64,000 nucleotides of DNA from JACVRW01 sp963813495. GTDB taxonomy: Bacteria > Actinomycetota > Thermoleophilia > Solirubrobacterales > Thermoleophilaceae. The notes beneath the pieces are model-generated. The model saw nothing but the letters and a program-made list of their open reading frames with translations. It was not told where the DNA came from and ran no database searches. The stretch lies in NCBI GenBank assembly GCA_963813495.1, contig CAWEZC010000006.1:1-64000 (forward strand), written 5' to 3'. Made by a program: the position numbers and the translations under genes. Of the stretch, positions 7,708-15,477 are shown one piece after another; within the stretch, counting starts at the first letter, position 1; the number at the start of each line of letters is the position of its first letter.

Positions 7708-8754
7708 CTAAGCGGCTTGTGTGAGCCGGTCGGGACGCCCGGGCAGCCGTACTCGCCGCACGCCCTCTCTTACGCGGCGCTGCGCTTCGCCGGGCCGGAG
7801 CTTGGCCGCGCGTCGGGCTTCGAGGCTCCCGGAGTGGACATCGACCTCGCTGGCGAACAGCAGGCCTTCCCGGCCGATGTACGCGTGCTCGTCGGCAGAC
7901 GCTGACGGATGCCACAGTCTGCCCGTCAGCTCCCGGTCCGCCGCGCTCAGAAATCGGTCGCGCTGGTCCTCGTCTTGGCAGACGAAGATCACGAACGGCC
8001 GACCGCGATCCGCGAAGCTGGTGTGTTGCCACCACCAGCAGAGGAAGGCGTCGTAGCGCCGGATCTTCTCGTAGTTCTTGTCGACCCGCCGGGTCCGGTC
8101 GTACTCGATCAACAGCACGTGGGCTCCGTCGCCGTCGTTTCGCGCGACCTCGAGCACCGCGTCCGGCCGGACGGGCCGGGGTCGCGGATCGCGCAGGCCC
8201 TCGGCGGACCAGTAGTCGCCCACGCTTAACACTCCTTGCCGGGCGCGTGCCTCGCGCGGCGGCTCGATGTGCGTTTCTCCTTCCCAGGAGATGAAGCTTT
8301 CGCCAGCCGCGGCGCGGTAGGCCAGGATCCAGGCGTTGAGCTGCAACTCGTGCAGCACATGCCCGTAGTCAAAGACCTCGCGCAGCGCGAGGCGCTCCCG
8401 TCGCTCGACCAGCCCCGCGCGCTGCAGCAGCCGGTGGCCTTCCAGGCCGAGCTTGTAGGTCCACGGAAACGACCCGCGCCGGGAGATCGGACGGAAGCGG
8501 TCGACGTAGCCGGCGCGAAAGAGCTTCAGCAGCCGCCGGTCGGCGGCCTGCACCGAGCTCTTCGGCCACCACAGCTCTCGCAACTGCGGCGCCGTCAGGA
8601 ACTTGTACCGACGTACGTCTCCTACGAGAGCAATGTCGCGCGGCTGCACCGCACACGGCACGAGCTGGCCGCGGCGGCCCCTTTGAATGACCGCTCCGTC
8701 GTAGCGGTGAACCGCCTCGTAACTGGCAGGGAAGCAAGGCTCAGTGCAGCGCAT
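7708..8754 (-). CDS. Replication-relaxation family protein (mobile-element associated)
   Basis: A protein of about 348 aa with an N-terminal winged-helix segment ('RDIALVGDVRRYKFLTAPQLRELWW...RLLKLFRAGYVDRF') and a C-terminal part with 'RPDAVLEVARN...LLIEYDRTRR' and 'FVIFVCQDEDQRDRFL'. This layout is that of the replication-relaxation family found on actinobacterial plasmids and integrative elements, thought to act in plasmid replication or transfer. The open frame continues far upstream, but that part is the complement of a half tRNA gene ('NGGGGIRTLG...'), an artefact. The ATG at 8754 is a sensible start. Its position beside an att-like site fits an integrated element. Confidence 0.75.
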   Translation of the reverse strand: MRCTEPCFPASYEAVHRYDGAVIQRGRRGQLVPCAVQPRDIALVGDVRRYKFLTAPQLRELWWPKSSVQAADRRLLKLFRAGYVDRFRPISRRGSFPWTYKLGLEGHRLLQRAGLVERRERLALREVFDYGHVLHELQLNAWILAYRAAAGESFISWEGETHIEPPREARARQGVLSVGDYWSAEGLRDPRPRPVRPDAVLEVARNDGDGAHVLLIEYDRTRRVDKNYEKIRRYDAFLCWWWQHTSFADRGRPFVIFVCQDEDQRDRFLSAADRELTGRLWHPSASADEHAYIGREGLLFASEVDVHSGSLEARRAAKLRPGEAQRRVREGVRRVRLPGRPDRLTQAA

Positions 8755-8826
8755 AGTGCAGCGCACCCCATTTCGGAAGCCCGCAAACCGGCTCCCAGAG
8801 CGGAAAAGAACCTCCAGACACCCTCG

Positions 8827-8884
8827 TCTCGAAAACCGTTGTGCGTCTTTCGGCGCACCGAGGGTTCGAATCCCTCCCCCTCCG
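8827..8884 (+). other. 3' half of tRNA-Ser(CGA): probable att site at element end
   Basis: From the anticodon loop (CTCGAAA, anticodon CGA) to the discriminator, the sequence is tRNA-like. It has the 3' anticodon stem ACCG, a long serine-type variable arm, the T stem GAGGG/CCCTC around TTCGAAT, and the 3' acceptor strand CCCCTCC plus G. The 5' half, including the GGAGGGG acceptor strand, is absent upstream. A 3' half starting at the anticodon loop is the classic scar of tyrosine-recombinase integration in that loop. The intact tRNA would lie to the left, outside this window. Confidence 0.7.
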
Positions 8885-8898
8885 TTGAAGTGAACCGG

Positions 8899-9426
8899 AT
8901 GACCGCCACGATCGAGGTCTGCGATCGGGGGCGCCTGGTCGGGTTCTCGTTCGACGACATCATGCGGTACCACGGGCGCGGCTCGCCCGGAGGAGTCGCC
9001 CACGCCGTCAAGGTCCTCGAGCTCGGGCTTCCGCTGCTCGACCCGGATGGTCCTTGCGAGCGGCGAGAAATCGCTGTGGAGACGGCGTTCGGGGGCCCGG
9101 GCGCCCGGGACGCCTTCGAGCTGGTCACCCGCGCCGTTACCGGCGGCCGGTATCGCGTCGACAACGCGCTCGCGCGTCCTGAGCGCGGCCGAACGCTCGA
9201 GCGCTTCGTATTCCGGCTGAGCTATCGGGAGAGCGGTGTGACGCTTGTCTTGCGGGACGGCTTCGTGACGGACGAGTTCATAGACCTCGCCCGCGCCCAC
9301 GAGCGCACCGAAAGCCAGGAGCGACGGCTCGACCTGCTCAAGCGGGAGATGGCCGAGCGTGTACTGGCGCGCCCAGCAGGCGAGGTGTACGAGATCAGCG
9401 ACACACCCAGTGACGATCCTGGCTAG
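8899..9426 (+). CDS. FmdE-like domain protein (tentative)
   Basis: A protein of about 175 aa starting at the ATG just after the half tRNA. The open frame upstream of it runs through the tRNA fragment and is not real. The sequence 'YHGRGSPGGVAHAVKVLEL' followed by 'VETAFGGPGARDAFELVTRAVTGGRY' resembles the FmdE pattern (HGH..PG..LG, then D...D.....GcT.G), a fold seen in formylmethanofuran dehydrogenase subunit E and relatives. The metal-binding Cys is missing and the match is by eye. It is the first gene outside the presumed element and lies just upstream of the aminotransferase. Confidence 0.6.
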   Translation: MTATIEVCDRGRLVGFSFDDIMRYHGRGSPGGVAHAVKVLELGLPLLDPDGPCERREIAVETAFGGPGARDAFELVTRAVTGGRYRVDNALARPERGRTLERFVFRLSYRESGVTLVLRDGFVTDEFIDLARAHERTESQERRLDLLKREMAERVLARPAGEVYEISDTPSDDPG

Positions 9427-9496
9427 CGTTTGCCCGACCAGGAATAGTCCGCGGAGGTAGTCCATCGCCGACCTGACCGGCATCGATCCACGCCGT

Positions 9497-10858
9497 GTGC
9501 GAGAGCTCGAGGAAGTGGAGAATGCTCGCTTCGTTGCCGAGCGGCCGCGGTCGGTGGCGTTGCAGGAGCGGGCGCGTGGCTCGATGCCGCGCGGGGTGCC
9601 GATGGCGTGGATGGACGACCTCTATGACCACCCGCCCGTCTGGGTGTCGCACGGCGGAGGCGCCCGTTTCACGGACGTGGACGGCCACACCTATCTGGAC
9701 ATGTACCTGGCGGACATGAGCGCGTTCTGCGGCCATGCGCCGCAACCCGTGATCGATGCCGTGAACGATCGAATGGAGCTCGGCAGCCAGTTTCTGCTGC
9801 CCGGGGAGGATGCGATCGCCGTTGCCGAGCACCTCGCTCACCGCTACGGCCTGCCGAAGTGGCAGTTCACCCTCTCGGCCACCCAGGCGAACACCGAGGT
9901 GATCCGCCTTGCGCGCGAGCTGACGGGACGGGAGATCGTGCTGATGTTCGACGGCAAGTACCACGGCGAAGGGGACGCGACGCTCGTTGTCCAGGAGGAC
10001 GGCAAGGTTGTTCCCGAGAGCCGGGGTCTACCTCCCGGAATCGCCGCCCAGGGACGCATCGTCCCGTTCAACGACATCGCCTCGCTGGAGGCCGCGCTCG
10101 AGCCCGGCGACGTGGCCCTCGTGCTGGCCGAGCCGGCGATGACCAACGCCGGCTTGCTGCTCCCCTGGCCGGGCTATCACCGGCAGCTGCGCCGGGCGAC
10201 CCGAGCAGCGGGCACCCTGCTCGCGATCGACGAGACGCATACGCTTGTGTGCGCCTACGCCGGCCTCACCCGAGAGTGGCGGCTCGAACCGGACTTCCTC
10301 ACGCTCGGCAAGGCCATCGCGGCAGCGGTTCCTCTAGCCACCTATGGAATGCGCGACGAGATCGCCTCGCTGATAGCACCACCCGAGGAGTCGCGGGTCG
10401 TGTCAGGGGTCGTGGTGGACGAGGTCGCGACCGGCGGCACACTGTTTGCGAATGCTCTCTCCATGGCGGCCGGACGCGTCGCGCTCCTCGACGTTCTGAC
10501 CGAGGAGGCGTTCGAGCGCACCGCGTCGCTCGGCACGCGGATGGCCGCCGGGCTGAGGACGGCCATTACGACGGCGAAGTTGCCGTGGAGCGTTGCGCAG
10601 TACGGCGCCCACGCCTCCTACTTCTTCGCGCACGAGCCGCCGACGGACGGCGCCGGCTCGCGAGCCGGCGACGACCCCGCCCTGCGGGCGCTGATGCGCG
10701 TGTTCATGGCCAACCGCGGCGTTTGGGAGTCCGGGTGGTGGCTGGGGCCCACGGTCTCGGTCGCCCACAGCGCCGAGGACGTCGACCGCTACTTGGAAAT
10801 ATTCGAGGAGTTCCTACGCGAGGTGACCGGAGGGATCCCGGGGCGGGACAGCAACTAG
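9497..10858 (+). CDS. Class III aminotransferase / glutamate-1-semialdehyde aminomutase-like enzyme
   Basis: 453-aa PLP enzyme of the fold-type I, class III group, close to HemL-type aminomutases. Visible features are the N-terminal 'SMPRGVPMAWM', 'FDGKYHGEGDATLV' around the cofactor phosphate, 'LLAIDETHTLV' with the Asp that contacts the pyridine nitrogen, and 'FLTLGKAIAAAVPLATYG' near residue 270 with the Schiff-base Lys. It catalyses a transamination or intramolecular amino shift. The substrate is uncertain, since true HemL sequences have more of the gating loop. In-frame family-like codons (IADLTGIDPRR) precede the GTG, so the true start may be further upstream at a non-standard codon. 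Confidence 0.85.
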   Translation: MRELEEVENARFVAERPRSVALQERARGSMPRGVPMAWMDDLYDHPPVWVSHGGGARFTDVDGHTYLDMYLADMSAFCGHAPQPVIDAVNDRMELGSQFLLPGEDAIAVAEHLAHRYGLPKWQFTLSATQANTEVIRLARELTGREIVLMFDGKYHGEGDATLVVQEDGKVVPESRGLPPGIAAQGRIVPFNDIASLEAALEPGDVALVLAEPAMTNAGLLLPWPGYHRQLRRATRAAGTLLAIDETHTLVCAYAGLTREWRLEPDFLTLGKAIAAAVPLATYGMRDEIASLIAPPEESRVVSGVVVDEVATGGTLFANALSMAAGRVALLDVLTEEAFERTASLGTRMAAGLRTAITTAKLPWSVAQYGAHASYFFAHEPPTDGAGSRAGDDPALRALMRVFMANRGVWESGWWLGPTVSVAHSAEDVDRYLEIFEEFLREVTGGIPGRDSN

Positions 10859-11235
10859 CGCGCGGCGTCCAGCGCGGCCTTGAGGGCATCCAAGTCGGCC
10901 GCACCGAAGACAACACGGTTTCGCGTCGCGACATAGACGAGATCGAGGTCGACTCCAGCCCGGGCGATCTTGCGAGTCAGGTCCGCCAGCACACCGGGGC
11001 GGTCATCGACGTCGACGACGACCACCTCTCGTTCACGGGTGACCGCGAGATGCGAAATGGCCAACGAATGCTTTGCGGCCTCGGCGTGGGGGACGAGGAT
11101 GTGGAGCTCGGCGCGCTCGCCGGGTCCGGTGCACGTGGCTGCAGCGATGTTCACCCCGGCATCGCTGATCGCGGCCGCGACCTGCGCGAGCGCCCCGGGC
11201 GTATTTTCGATGTCGATGACCAGATCAACTGCCAT
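10855..11235 (-). CDS. Tandem ACT-domain protein
   Basis: 126 residues comprising two ACT repeats. The first (about 1-60) begins 'VDLVIDIENTPGALAQVAAAISDAGVNI' and the second (about 68-126) has 'VDDRPGVLADLTRKIARAGVDLDLVYVAT'. ACT pairs bind amino acids or similar small ligands allosterically. No catalytic domain is attached, so it is a free-standing sensor. The ATG at 11235 has GGAG upstream and is preferred to the longer frame. Its stop overlaps that of the aminotransferase tail to tail (CTAG), which may limit read-through rather than imply co-function. Confidence 0.8.
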   Translation of the reverse strand: MAVDLVIDIENTPGALAQVAAAISDAGVNIAAATCTGPGERAELHILVPHAEAAKHSLAISHLAVTREREVVVVDVDDRPGVLADLTRKIARAGVDLDLVYVATRNRVVFGAADLDALKAALDAAR

Positions 11236-11368
11236 ATGCGCGTGCTCCGTTCGGCTTCTCAACGGGCCCGTGCGCGACATTCTGGACGATCTGGGACGCG
11301 GGGACGTGGCGGCACGATGACGGGCGCCCCGAGCGCCTGCGCGCGGACTGCGACGAGGGGAAGCCTCG

Positions 11369-11396
11369 TTGACATATACCTATATAGGTATACAAT
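11369..11396 (+). promoter_or_regulatory. Leaderless promoter with palindromic operator for the ArsR cassette
   Basis: TTGACA (11369-11374) and TACAAT (11391-11396) are separated by 16 nt. The -10 ends only 6 nt before the ATG at 11403, so transcription should start at or next to the start codon (leaderless mRNA). The spacer and first -10 bases form a perfect 18-bp palindrome, TATACCTATATAGGTATA (11375-11392), placed to block RNA polymerase. Autorepression by the downstream ArsR protein is the natural reading. Confidence 0.8.
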
Positions 11397-11402
11397 GCCC
11401 GC

Positions 11403-11759
11403 ATGGCACGGGCAGCGACGACAGCGGATGCGTTCAACGCGGTGGCCGAGCCACGGCGGCGACAGATCCTCGACGTCCTGATCGAAGGGGAGCGCCCGGT
11501 GAACGACCTGGTGCAGCTACTCGATCTGGGTCAGCCCCAGGTGTCCAAGCATCTGCGAGTGCTGCGAGAGGTGGGAGCCGTCGAGGTGCGCGACGTAGGG
11601 CGCCAGCGGCTCTACCGCCTCAACGGCCACGCGCTCAAGCCGATCCATGACTGGGTGAAGGCCTACGAGCGTTCGTGGTCGGAGCGGTTCGGCCAGCTCG
11701 ATGCCGTCCTGAAGGAACTCAAGCGAGAGGAGCAAGGAGATGGAAGCAATGGCGAGTAG
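11403..11759 (+). CDS. ArsR-family winged-helix transcriptional repressor
   Basis: 118-aa ArsR/SmtB-type regulator. The helix-turn-helix lies at about residues 35-60 ('PVNDLVQLLDLGQPQVSKHLRVL'), preceded by 'AEPRRRQILDVL' and followed by the wing 'VRDVGRQRLYRLN'. No Cys metal-binding motif is present, so it belongs to the non-metal ArsR group that travels with SRPBCC/AHSA1 genes. It overlaps the downstream SRPBCC gene by 20 nt, indicating one operon. The promoter contains a perfect 18-bp palindrome, strongly suggesting autoregulation. Confidence 0.92.
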   Translation: MARAATTADAFNAVAEPRRRQILDVLIEGERPVNDLVQLLDLGQPQVSKHLRVLREVGAVEVRDVGRQRLYRLNGHALKPIHDWVKAYERSWSERFGQLDAVLKELKREEQGDGSNGE

Positions 11760-12237
11760 CGGGACGGCGAGGGTGACCCTCCCCACGGACGAGCAGATCC
11801 TCATCACGCGGGAATTCGACGCGCCCAAGCATTTGGTCTACAGGGCGTGGACCACGCCGGAGCTGGTCAGGCGCTGGTGGAGCGGGCAGCGTGGCGAGAT
11901 GACGATCGCCGACATCGATCTGCGCGTCGGTGGCATGTGGCGCTACGTGATGGTCGCCGAGGGCGGCTTCGAGGTCGCCTTTCACGGCGAGTACCGCGAG
12001 ATCGTGCCGAACGAGCGGATCGTGTCGACCGAGGTCTACGAGGGCATTCCCAACGCGGAAGCGGAGGCGGCGCTGAACACGCTCACGTTGACCGAGGAAG
12101 ACGGGCGCACGACCCTGACTGTTCTCGTGCAGCACAGAAACCAGGAAGGCCGTGACGCGCACGTCAACTCCGGGATGGAGGGCGGCATGCAGGAAGGCAT
12201 GGACCTCCTGGAGCAGGTCGCAATTTCGCTCCGCTGA
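11740..12237 (+). CDS. SRPBCC/AHSA1-domain protein
   Basis: 165-aa protein of the START-like SRPBCC fold. 'REFDAPKHLVYRAWTTPELVRRWW' is the hallmark opening of the AHSA1/CalC branch, followed by 'GGMWRYVMV' and the C-terminal helix 'GMQEGMDLLEQVA'. These domains form a hydrophobic cavity for a small ligand. In the ArsR-paired subgroup neither ligand nor reaction is established. AGGAGCAAGGAG precedes the ATG. It starts inside the end of the ArsR gene and is co-transcribed with it. Confidence 0.9.
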   Translation: MEAMASSGTARVTLPTDEQILITREFDAPKHLVYRAWTTPELVRRWWSGQRGEMTIADIDLRVGGMWRYVMVAEGGFEVAFHGEYREIVPNERIVSTEVYEGIPNAEAEAALNTLTLTEEDGRTTLTVLVQHRNQEGRDAHVNSGMEGGMQEGMDLLEQVAISLR

Positions 12238-12281
12238 GCATATGAACGGAATAAGCGGCCGCCGGGACTGTCTGGAGGGGA

Positions 12282-13451
12282 ATGCGCATCCTCTTCGCCA
12301 CGACACGTTCCGCGGGCCACTTCGGGCCGCTTGTTCCCTTCGCCCACGCCTCTGAGCGCGCCGGCCACGAGGTGCTCGTGGCCGGCGCGCGCTCGTGCGC
12401 GCCGCACGTCGAGCGCGCCGGCCTGACGCACGCGGCTCTCGACGACCCTTCGCCGGCAGTGCTGGACCCGATTTGGCAGCGGGTGCGCGCGGCCGAGCCT
12501 CAGGAGGCCAACCGGATCGTTATGGAGGAGGTGTTCGCCGGTGAGCACGCGCGCTCGGCCCTGCCCGGCATGCTCGCGACGATGCGCGCCTGGCAGCCCG
12601 ACGTCGTGGTGCGTGAGACGGGCGAGTTCGCCTCCGTGGTAGCCGCCGAGTACCTCGGGGTGCCGCACGTCCACGTGGCCATCTTCCTGGCGGCGGGCGG
12701 GGAGCTGGACTGGGATCCCCTGGGCGAGCCGCTCGACCGCCTTCGGGCCGAGGTCGGACTGAGCTCCAATCCCCACACGAAGCGCCTGTGGGAGGAGCCG
12801 TTCCTCACGATGGCACCGCGCTCGCTGGAGAATCCTTCCGCGGCACCGCCGCCGGGCACGCGGCGCTTTCGCGAGCCCGCGGCGCCCCCACAGGCGCTGC
12901 CCGACTGGTGGGACGGCCGCGACGACCCGCTCGTCTACGTCTCGTTCGGGTCGGTCGCCGCCGGCGCGGGTTTCTACCCCGACCTCTACCGCTCGGCGGT
13001 CGACGCTCTGGCCGGGTTGCCGCTGCGGGTCCTGCTCACGGTCGGAACCGAGGTCGATCCGGGCGCACTCGGAGCGCTGCCGGCGAACGCCCACGTCGAA
13101 GCGTGGGTGCCCCAGAACATGGTCATGCCACACACCGCCGCGATGGTCGGTCACGGCGGCTCAGGTTCGACACTGATGGCGATGGCCGCCGGTCTGCCGT
13201 TGGCGGTGGTGCCGCTGTTCGCCGACCAGCCGCACAACGCGCGCCGCATCGCCGAGCTCGGCGCCGGCATGGCGCGGAGCCCGGAGGCGGTGTCGGCCGG
13301 GCTCGCTGACGCCGTCCGGGCGCTGATCGACGAGCCCCGGTACCGGCGCGCGGCGCAAGCCGTGGCAGTCGAGATCGATGCCCAGCCGCCGGTGGACGCC
13401 GCGGTCGACGTCTTGACGGAGATCGCTCTCGGCGAAGCGCTCGCCGCCTAG
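12282..13451 (+). CDS. UDP-glycosyltransferase-like (GT1) protein
   Basis: 389-aa GT-B glycosyltransferase of the macrolide/UGT type. The N-terminal Rossmann domain starts 'MRILFATTRSAGHFGPLVPFAHA' with the glycine/His acceptor region. The C-terminal donor-binding domain contains 'PLVYVSFGSVAA', 'EAWVPQNMVMPHTAAMVGHGGSGSTLMAMAAGLPLAVVPLFADQPHNARRI', the PSPG-like signature (H-x-G-x-G-S/T, then P...DQ). It probably glycosylates a lipid or secondary metabolite. It stands alone on the plus strand behind the ArsR cassette. Confidence 0.88.
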   Translation: MRILFATTRSAGHFGPLVPFAHASERAGHEVLVAGARSCAPHVERAGLTHAALDDPSPAVLDPIWQRVRAAEPQEANRIVMEEVFAGEHARSALPGMLATMRAWQPDVVVRETGEFASVVAAEYLGVPHVHVAIFLAAGGELDWDPLGEPLDRLRAEVGLSSNPHTKRLWEEPFLTMAPRSLENPSAAPPPGTRRFREPAAPPQALPDWWDGRDDPLVYVSFGSVAAGAGFYPDLYRSAVDALAGLPLRVLLTVGTEVDPGALGALPANAHVEAWVPQNMVMPHTAAMVGHGGSGSTLMAMAAGLPLAVVPLFADQPHNARRIAELGAGMARSPEAVSAGLADAVRALIDEPRYRRAAQAVAVEIDAQPPVDAAVDVLTEIALGEALAA

Positions 13452-13527
13452 CAAGCCTGGCCCGAAAGGCGAGTACGGCCGCCCTGGTGTGGGTATCGGT
13501 GCCCACGTGGAACACACCGACGCACGC

Positions 13528-15465
13528 ATGGGCCGTCGCCTCGCCGTTGTGTCGCTGGTGCTGCTGGCGGGCGCCGGGGCCGGCGTTCTGGTCGTCTTGA
13601 TCACGGACGGCCGGCTCGACAACCCGCTTCTCATATCTGTCCTCAGCGCCGCCTCGCTCACCGGTCTCGGCGCCTGGGCCAACGAGCGGGCCTCGATGCG
13701 GCGCCGGGCCGCTCTCGACGAGAAGCGCCGTGGCGACATGGCCGCTCGTGCCAAGCAGCACGAGAGCGCAGCCACGGAGGCCGGTACCGAGCTGCTCGCG
13801 CTCCGCCGGCGAATCGATGAGGGGCAGGCCAAGCTGAACAGCGAGCGGCGCCTGCGCCTGCGCACCGAACGCGCACGCCGCGCCGAGCGCGAGTGGACGC
13901 GCGAGCTGCGCGACCAGGTGTTGACGATGTACAAGAGCCGCGGCCTCGGCGCCGACCTCCACGAGCTCGTCCTCGAGGTGGCCATCCAGCTGTCGGGCGC
14001 CGAAAGGGGCCTGTTGCTCTCGCAGCGCGACCGGGACGGCGACGGCAAGCTCGACCTGGTCTGTCACCGCGGGTTCGAGCGCGACCCCGGCGCCAGCACG
14101 CTGGCCCAGCGCTTCGCGGACCGGGTCATGGAGCGCGACGAAATCATCCGCGAGGACAGCCCCGGCGACGGTCATGCCCCAGCGGACGGCGAGATCGACA
14201 GCCTCGTGGCCATCCCCGTCTACATGCGCGAAGACTTCGAGGGTGTGATCGTCTGCGCGAACCGCGCCGGTGGCTTCGAGGAGCTCGACGATGACGTGCT
14301 GCTGGCCCTCGGCGATCACGCCGGGGCGGTGCTCGAGAACCACCAGCTGCATGGCCGGCTGCGTTCCGCCTATCTCGCGATCGTGCGCATGCTCGCCGAC
14401 GCCATCGAGGCCAAGGACCCGTTCGTGCGCGCGCGCTCGGACGAGCTGTCGGCCTGCGTCGAGGCAGTCGCCCGCCGGCTGGAGCTCGATGACACCGCGC
14501 GGGAGAAGCTTGTGTTCGCCGGCATCCTGCGGGACGTCGGCAAGCTCGGCATCAGCGACAGGGTTCTTCTCAAGGAGGGTCCGCTCAGCCCGGACGAGCG
14601 TGAGATCGTCGAGCTGCACCCGCTGATAGGCGCTCGCATCGTCGAACGGGTTCCGGGCCTCTCCGAAGTCGCCTTCGCGATTCGCCATCATCACGAGCGC
14701 TGGGATGGCGGCGGTTACCCCGACGGCCTAAGTGGTGAGGCGATCCCGCTCGAGGCCCGCGTGGTTGCCGTGGCCGACACCTACTCGGCGCTCACGTCGA
14801 CGCGTCCCTACCGGCGGCCGGTCAGCCCTGAGCTCGCCTGCGAGGAGATCGAGCGCTGCGCCGGGACCCAGTTCGATCCACAGGTCGCACGGCTGTTCAC
14901 CCGTGAGATGCGCAACATCGGTCCTGAAGAATCCGACGACGGCACCCTGGCGGAGTCGCTCGGCGTGCCCGCCGGTGAGGCGCGGAGCGAGCGCAACGAG
15001 CCTGTGCTCGGGCACGAATCGATCTCCTCCACCGACCACGTCACCCTGCTCGTCTCACACACCCGCCTGCAGGAGGCGGCCGACACGGAGGCGCGGCGCG
15101 CACAGCTTCGCCAGCGGCCGTTCGCGGTGGTCATGACCGAGCTCACCGCGCTCTCGCAGATCAACCGCAGCGAAGGCTATGCCGCGGGCGATCACGCTCT
15201 GAGTGAGCTCGGGCAGGCGATCAAGCGAGCGATCAGCGGGACGACCGCCACCGCGGGTCGTTTCAGCGGGCGGCGTCTGGCGGTGGTGCTGCCCGGCACG
15301 GGGCACGAAGGCGCCACGGCGATCGCCACCCGCGTGGCCGAGCGCTTCCAAGGCGCCCGGCCGATCCGCACCGCCGTGGCGGTCTGGCAGAACGGCGACC
15401 ACGGGGAAGACGTGCTGGCCCGGGCGCGCCTCGAGCTGGACGTGGCGCCCGCCGTATCGGAGTAG
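13528..15465 (+). CDS. GAF - degenerate HD-GYP - degenerate GGDEF signalling protein
   Basis: Domains in order (645-aa form): N-terminal membrane anchor (about 4-28), a second hydrophobic stretch, coiled coil (60-125), GAF (140-275), HD-GYP (280-460) and a GGDEF-like fold (520-640). HD-GYP proteins normally hydrolyse c-di-GMP. Here the first metal His motif reads VRARSDEL instead of xRxHSxxV, and the HD pair reads LRDVGKLGI (Arg-Asp), while HHHERWDGGGYPDG is kept. The GGDEF signature is SGRRL. Both enzymatic sites therefore look dead, suggesting a nucleotide or partner sensor. A GTG at 13489 is an alternative start. Confidence 0.85.
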   Translation: MGRRLAVVSLVLLAGAGAGVLVVLITDGRLDNPLLISVLSAASLTGLGAWANERASMRRRAALDEKRRGDMAARAKQHESAATEAGTELLALRRRIDEGQAKLNSERRLRLRTERARRAEREWTRELRDQVLTMYKSRGLGADLHELVLEVAIQLSGAERGLLLSQRDRDGDGKLDLVCHRGFERDPGASTLAQRFADRVMERDEIIREDSPGDGHAPADGEIDSLVAIPVYMREDFEGVIVCANRAGGFEELDDDVLLALGDHAGAVLENHQLHGRLRSAYLAIVRMLADAIEAKDPFVRARSDELSACVEAVARRLELDDTAREKLVFAGILRDVGKLGISDRVLLKEGPLSPDEREIVELHPLIGARIVERVPGLSEVAFAIRHHHERWDGGGYPDGLSGEAIPLEARVVAVADTYSALTSTRPYRRPVSPELACEEIERCAGTQFDPQVARLFTREMRNIGPEESDDGTLAESLGVPAGEARSERNEPVLGHESISSTDHVTLLVSHTRLQEAADTEARRAQLRQRPFAVVMTELTALSQINRSEGYAAGDHALSELGQAIKRAISGTTATAGRFSGRRLAVVLPGTGHEGATAIATRVAERFQGARPIRTAVAVWQNGDHGEDVLARARLELDVAPAVSE

Positions 15466-15477
15466 CGCGCCGGGCGT

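Noticed and set aside
8236..8898. Upstream extension of the FmdE-like frame
   Set aside because: It is the reverse of the replication-relaxation gene and then the half tRNA, so no coding signal of its own.
13123..14694. Minus-strand 523-aa ORF over the HD-GYP gene
   Set aside because: Composition is low-complexity and the plus frame shows clear domains.
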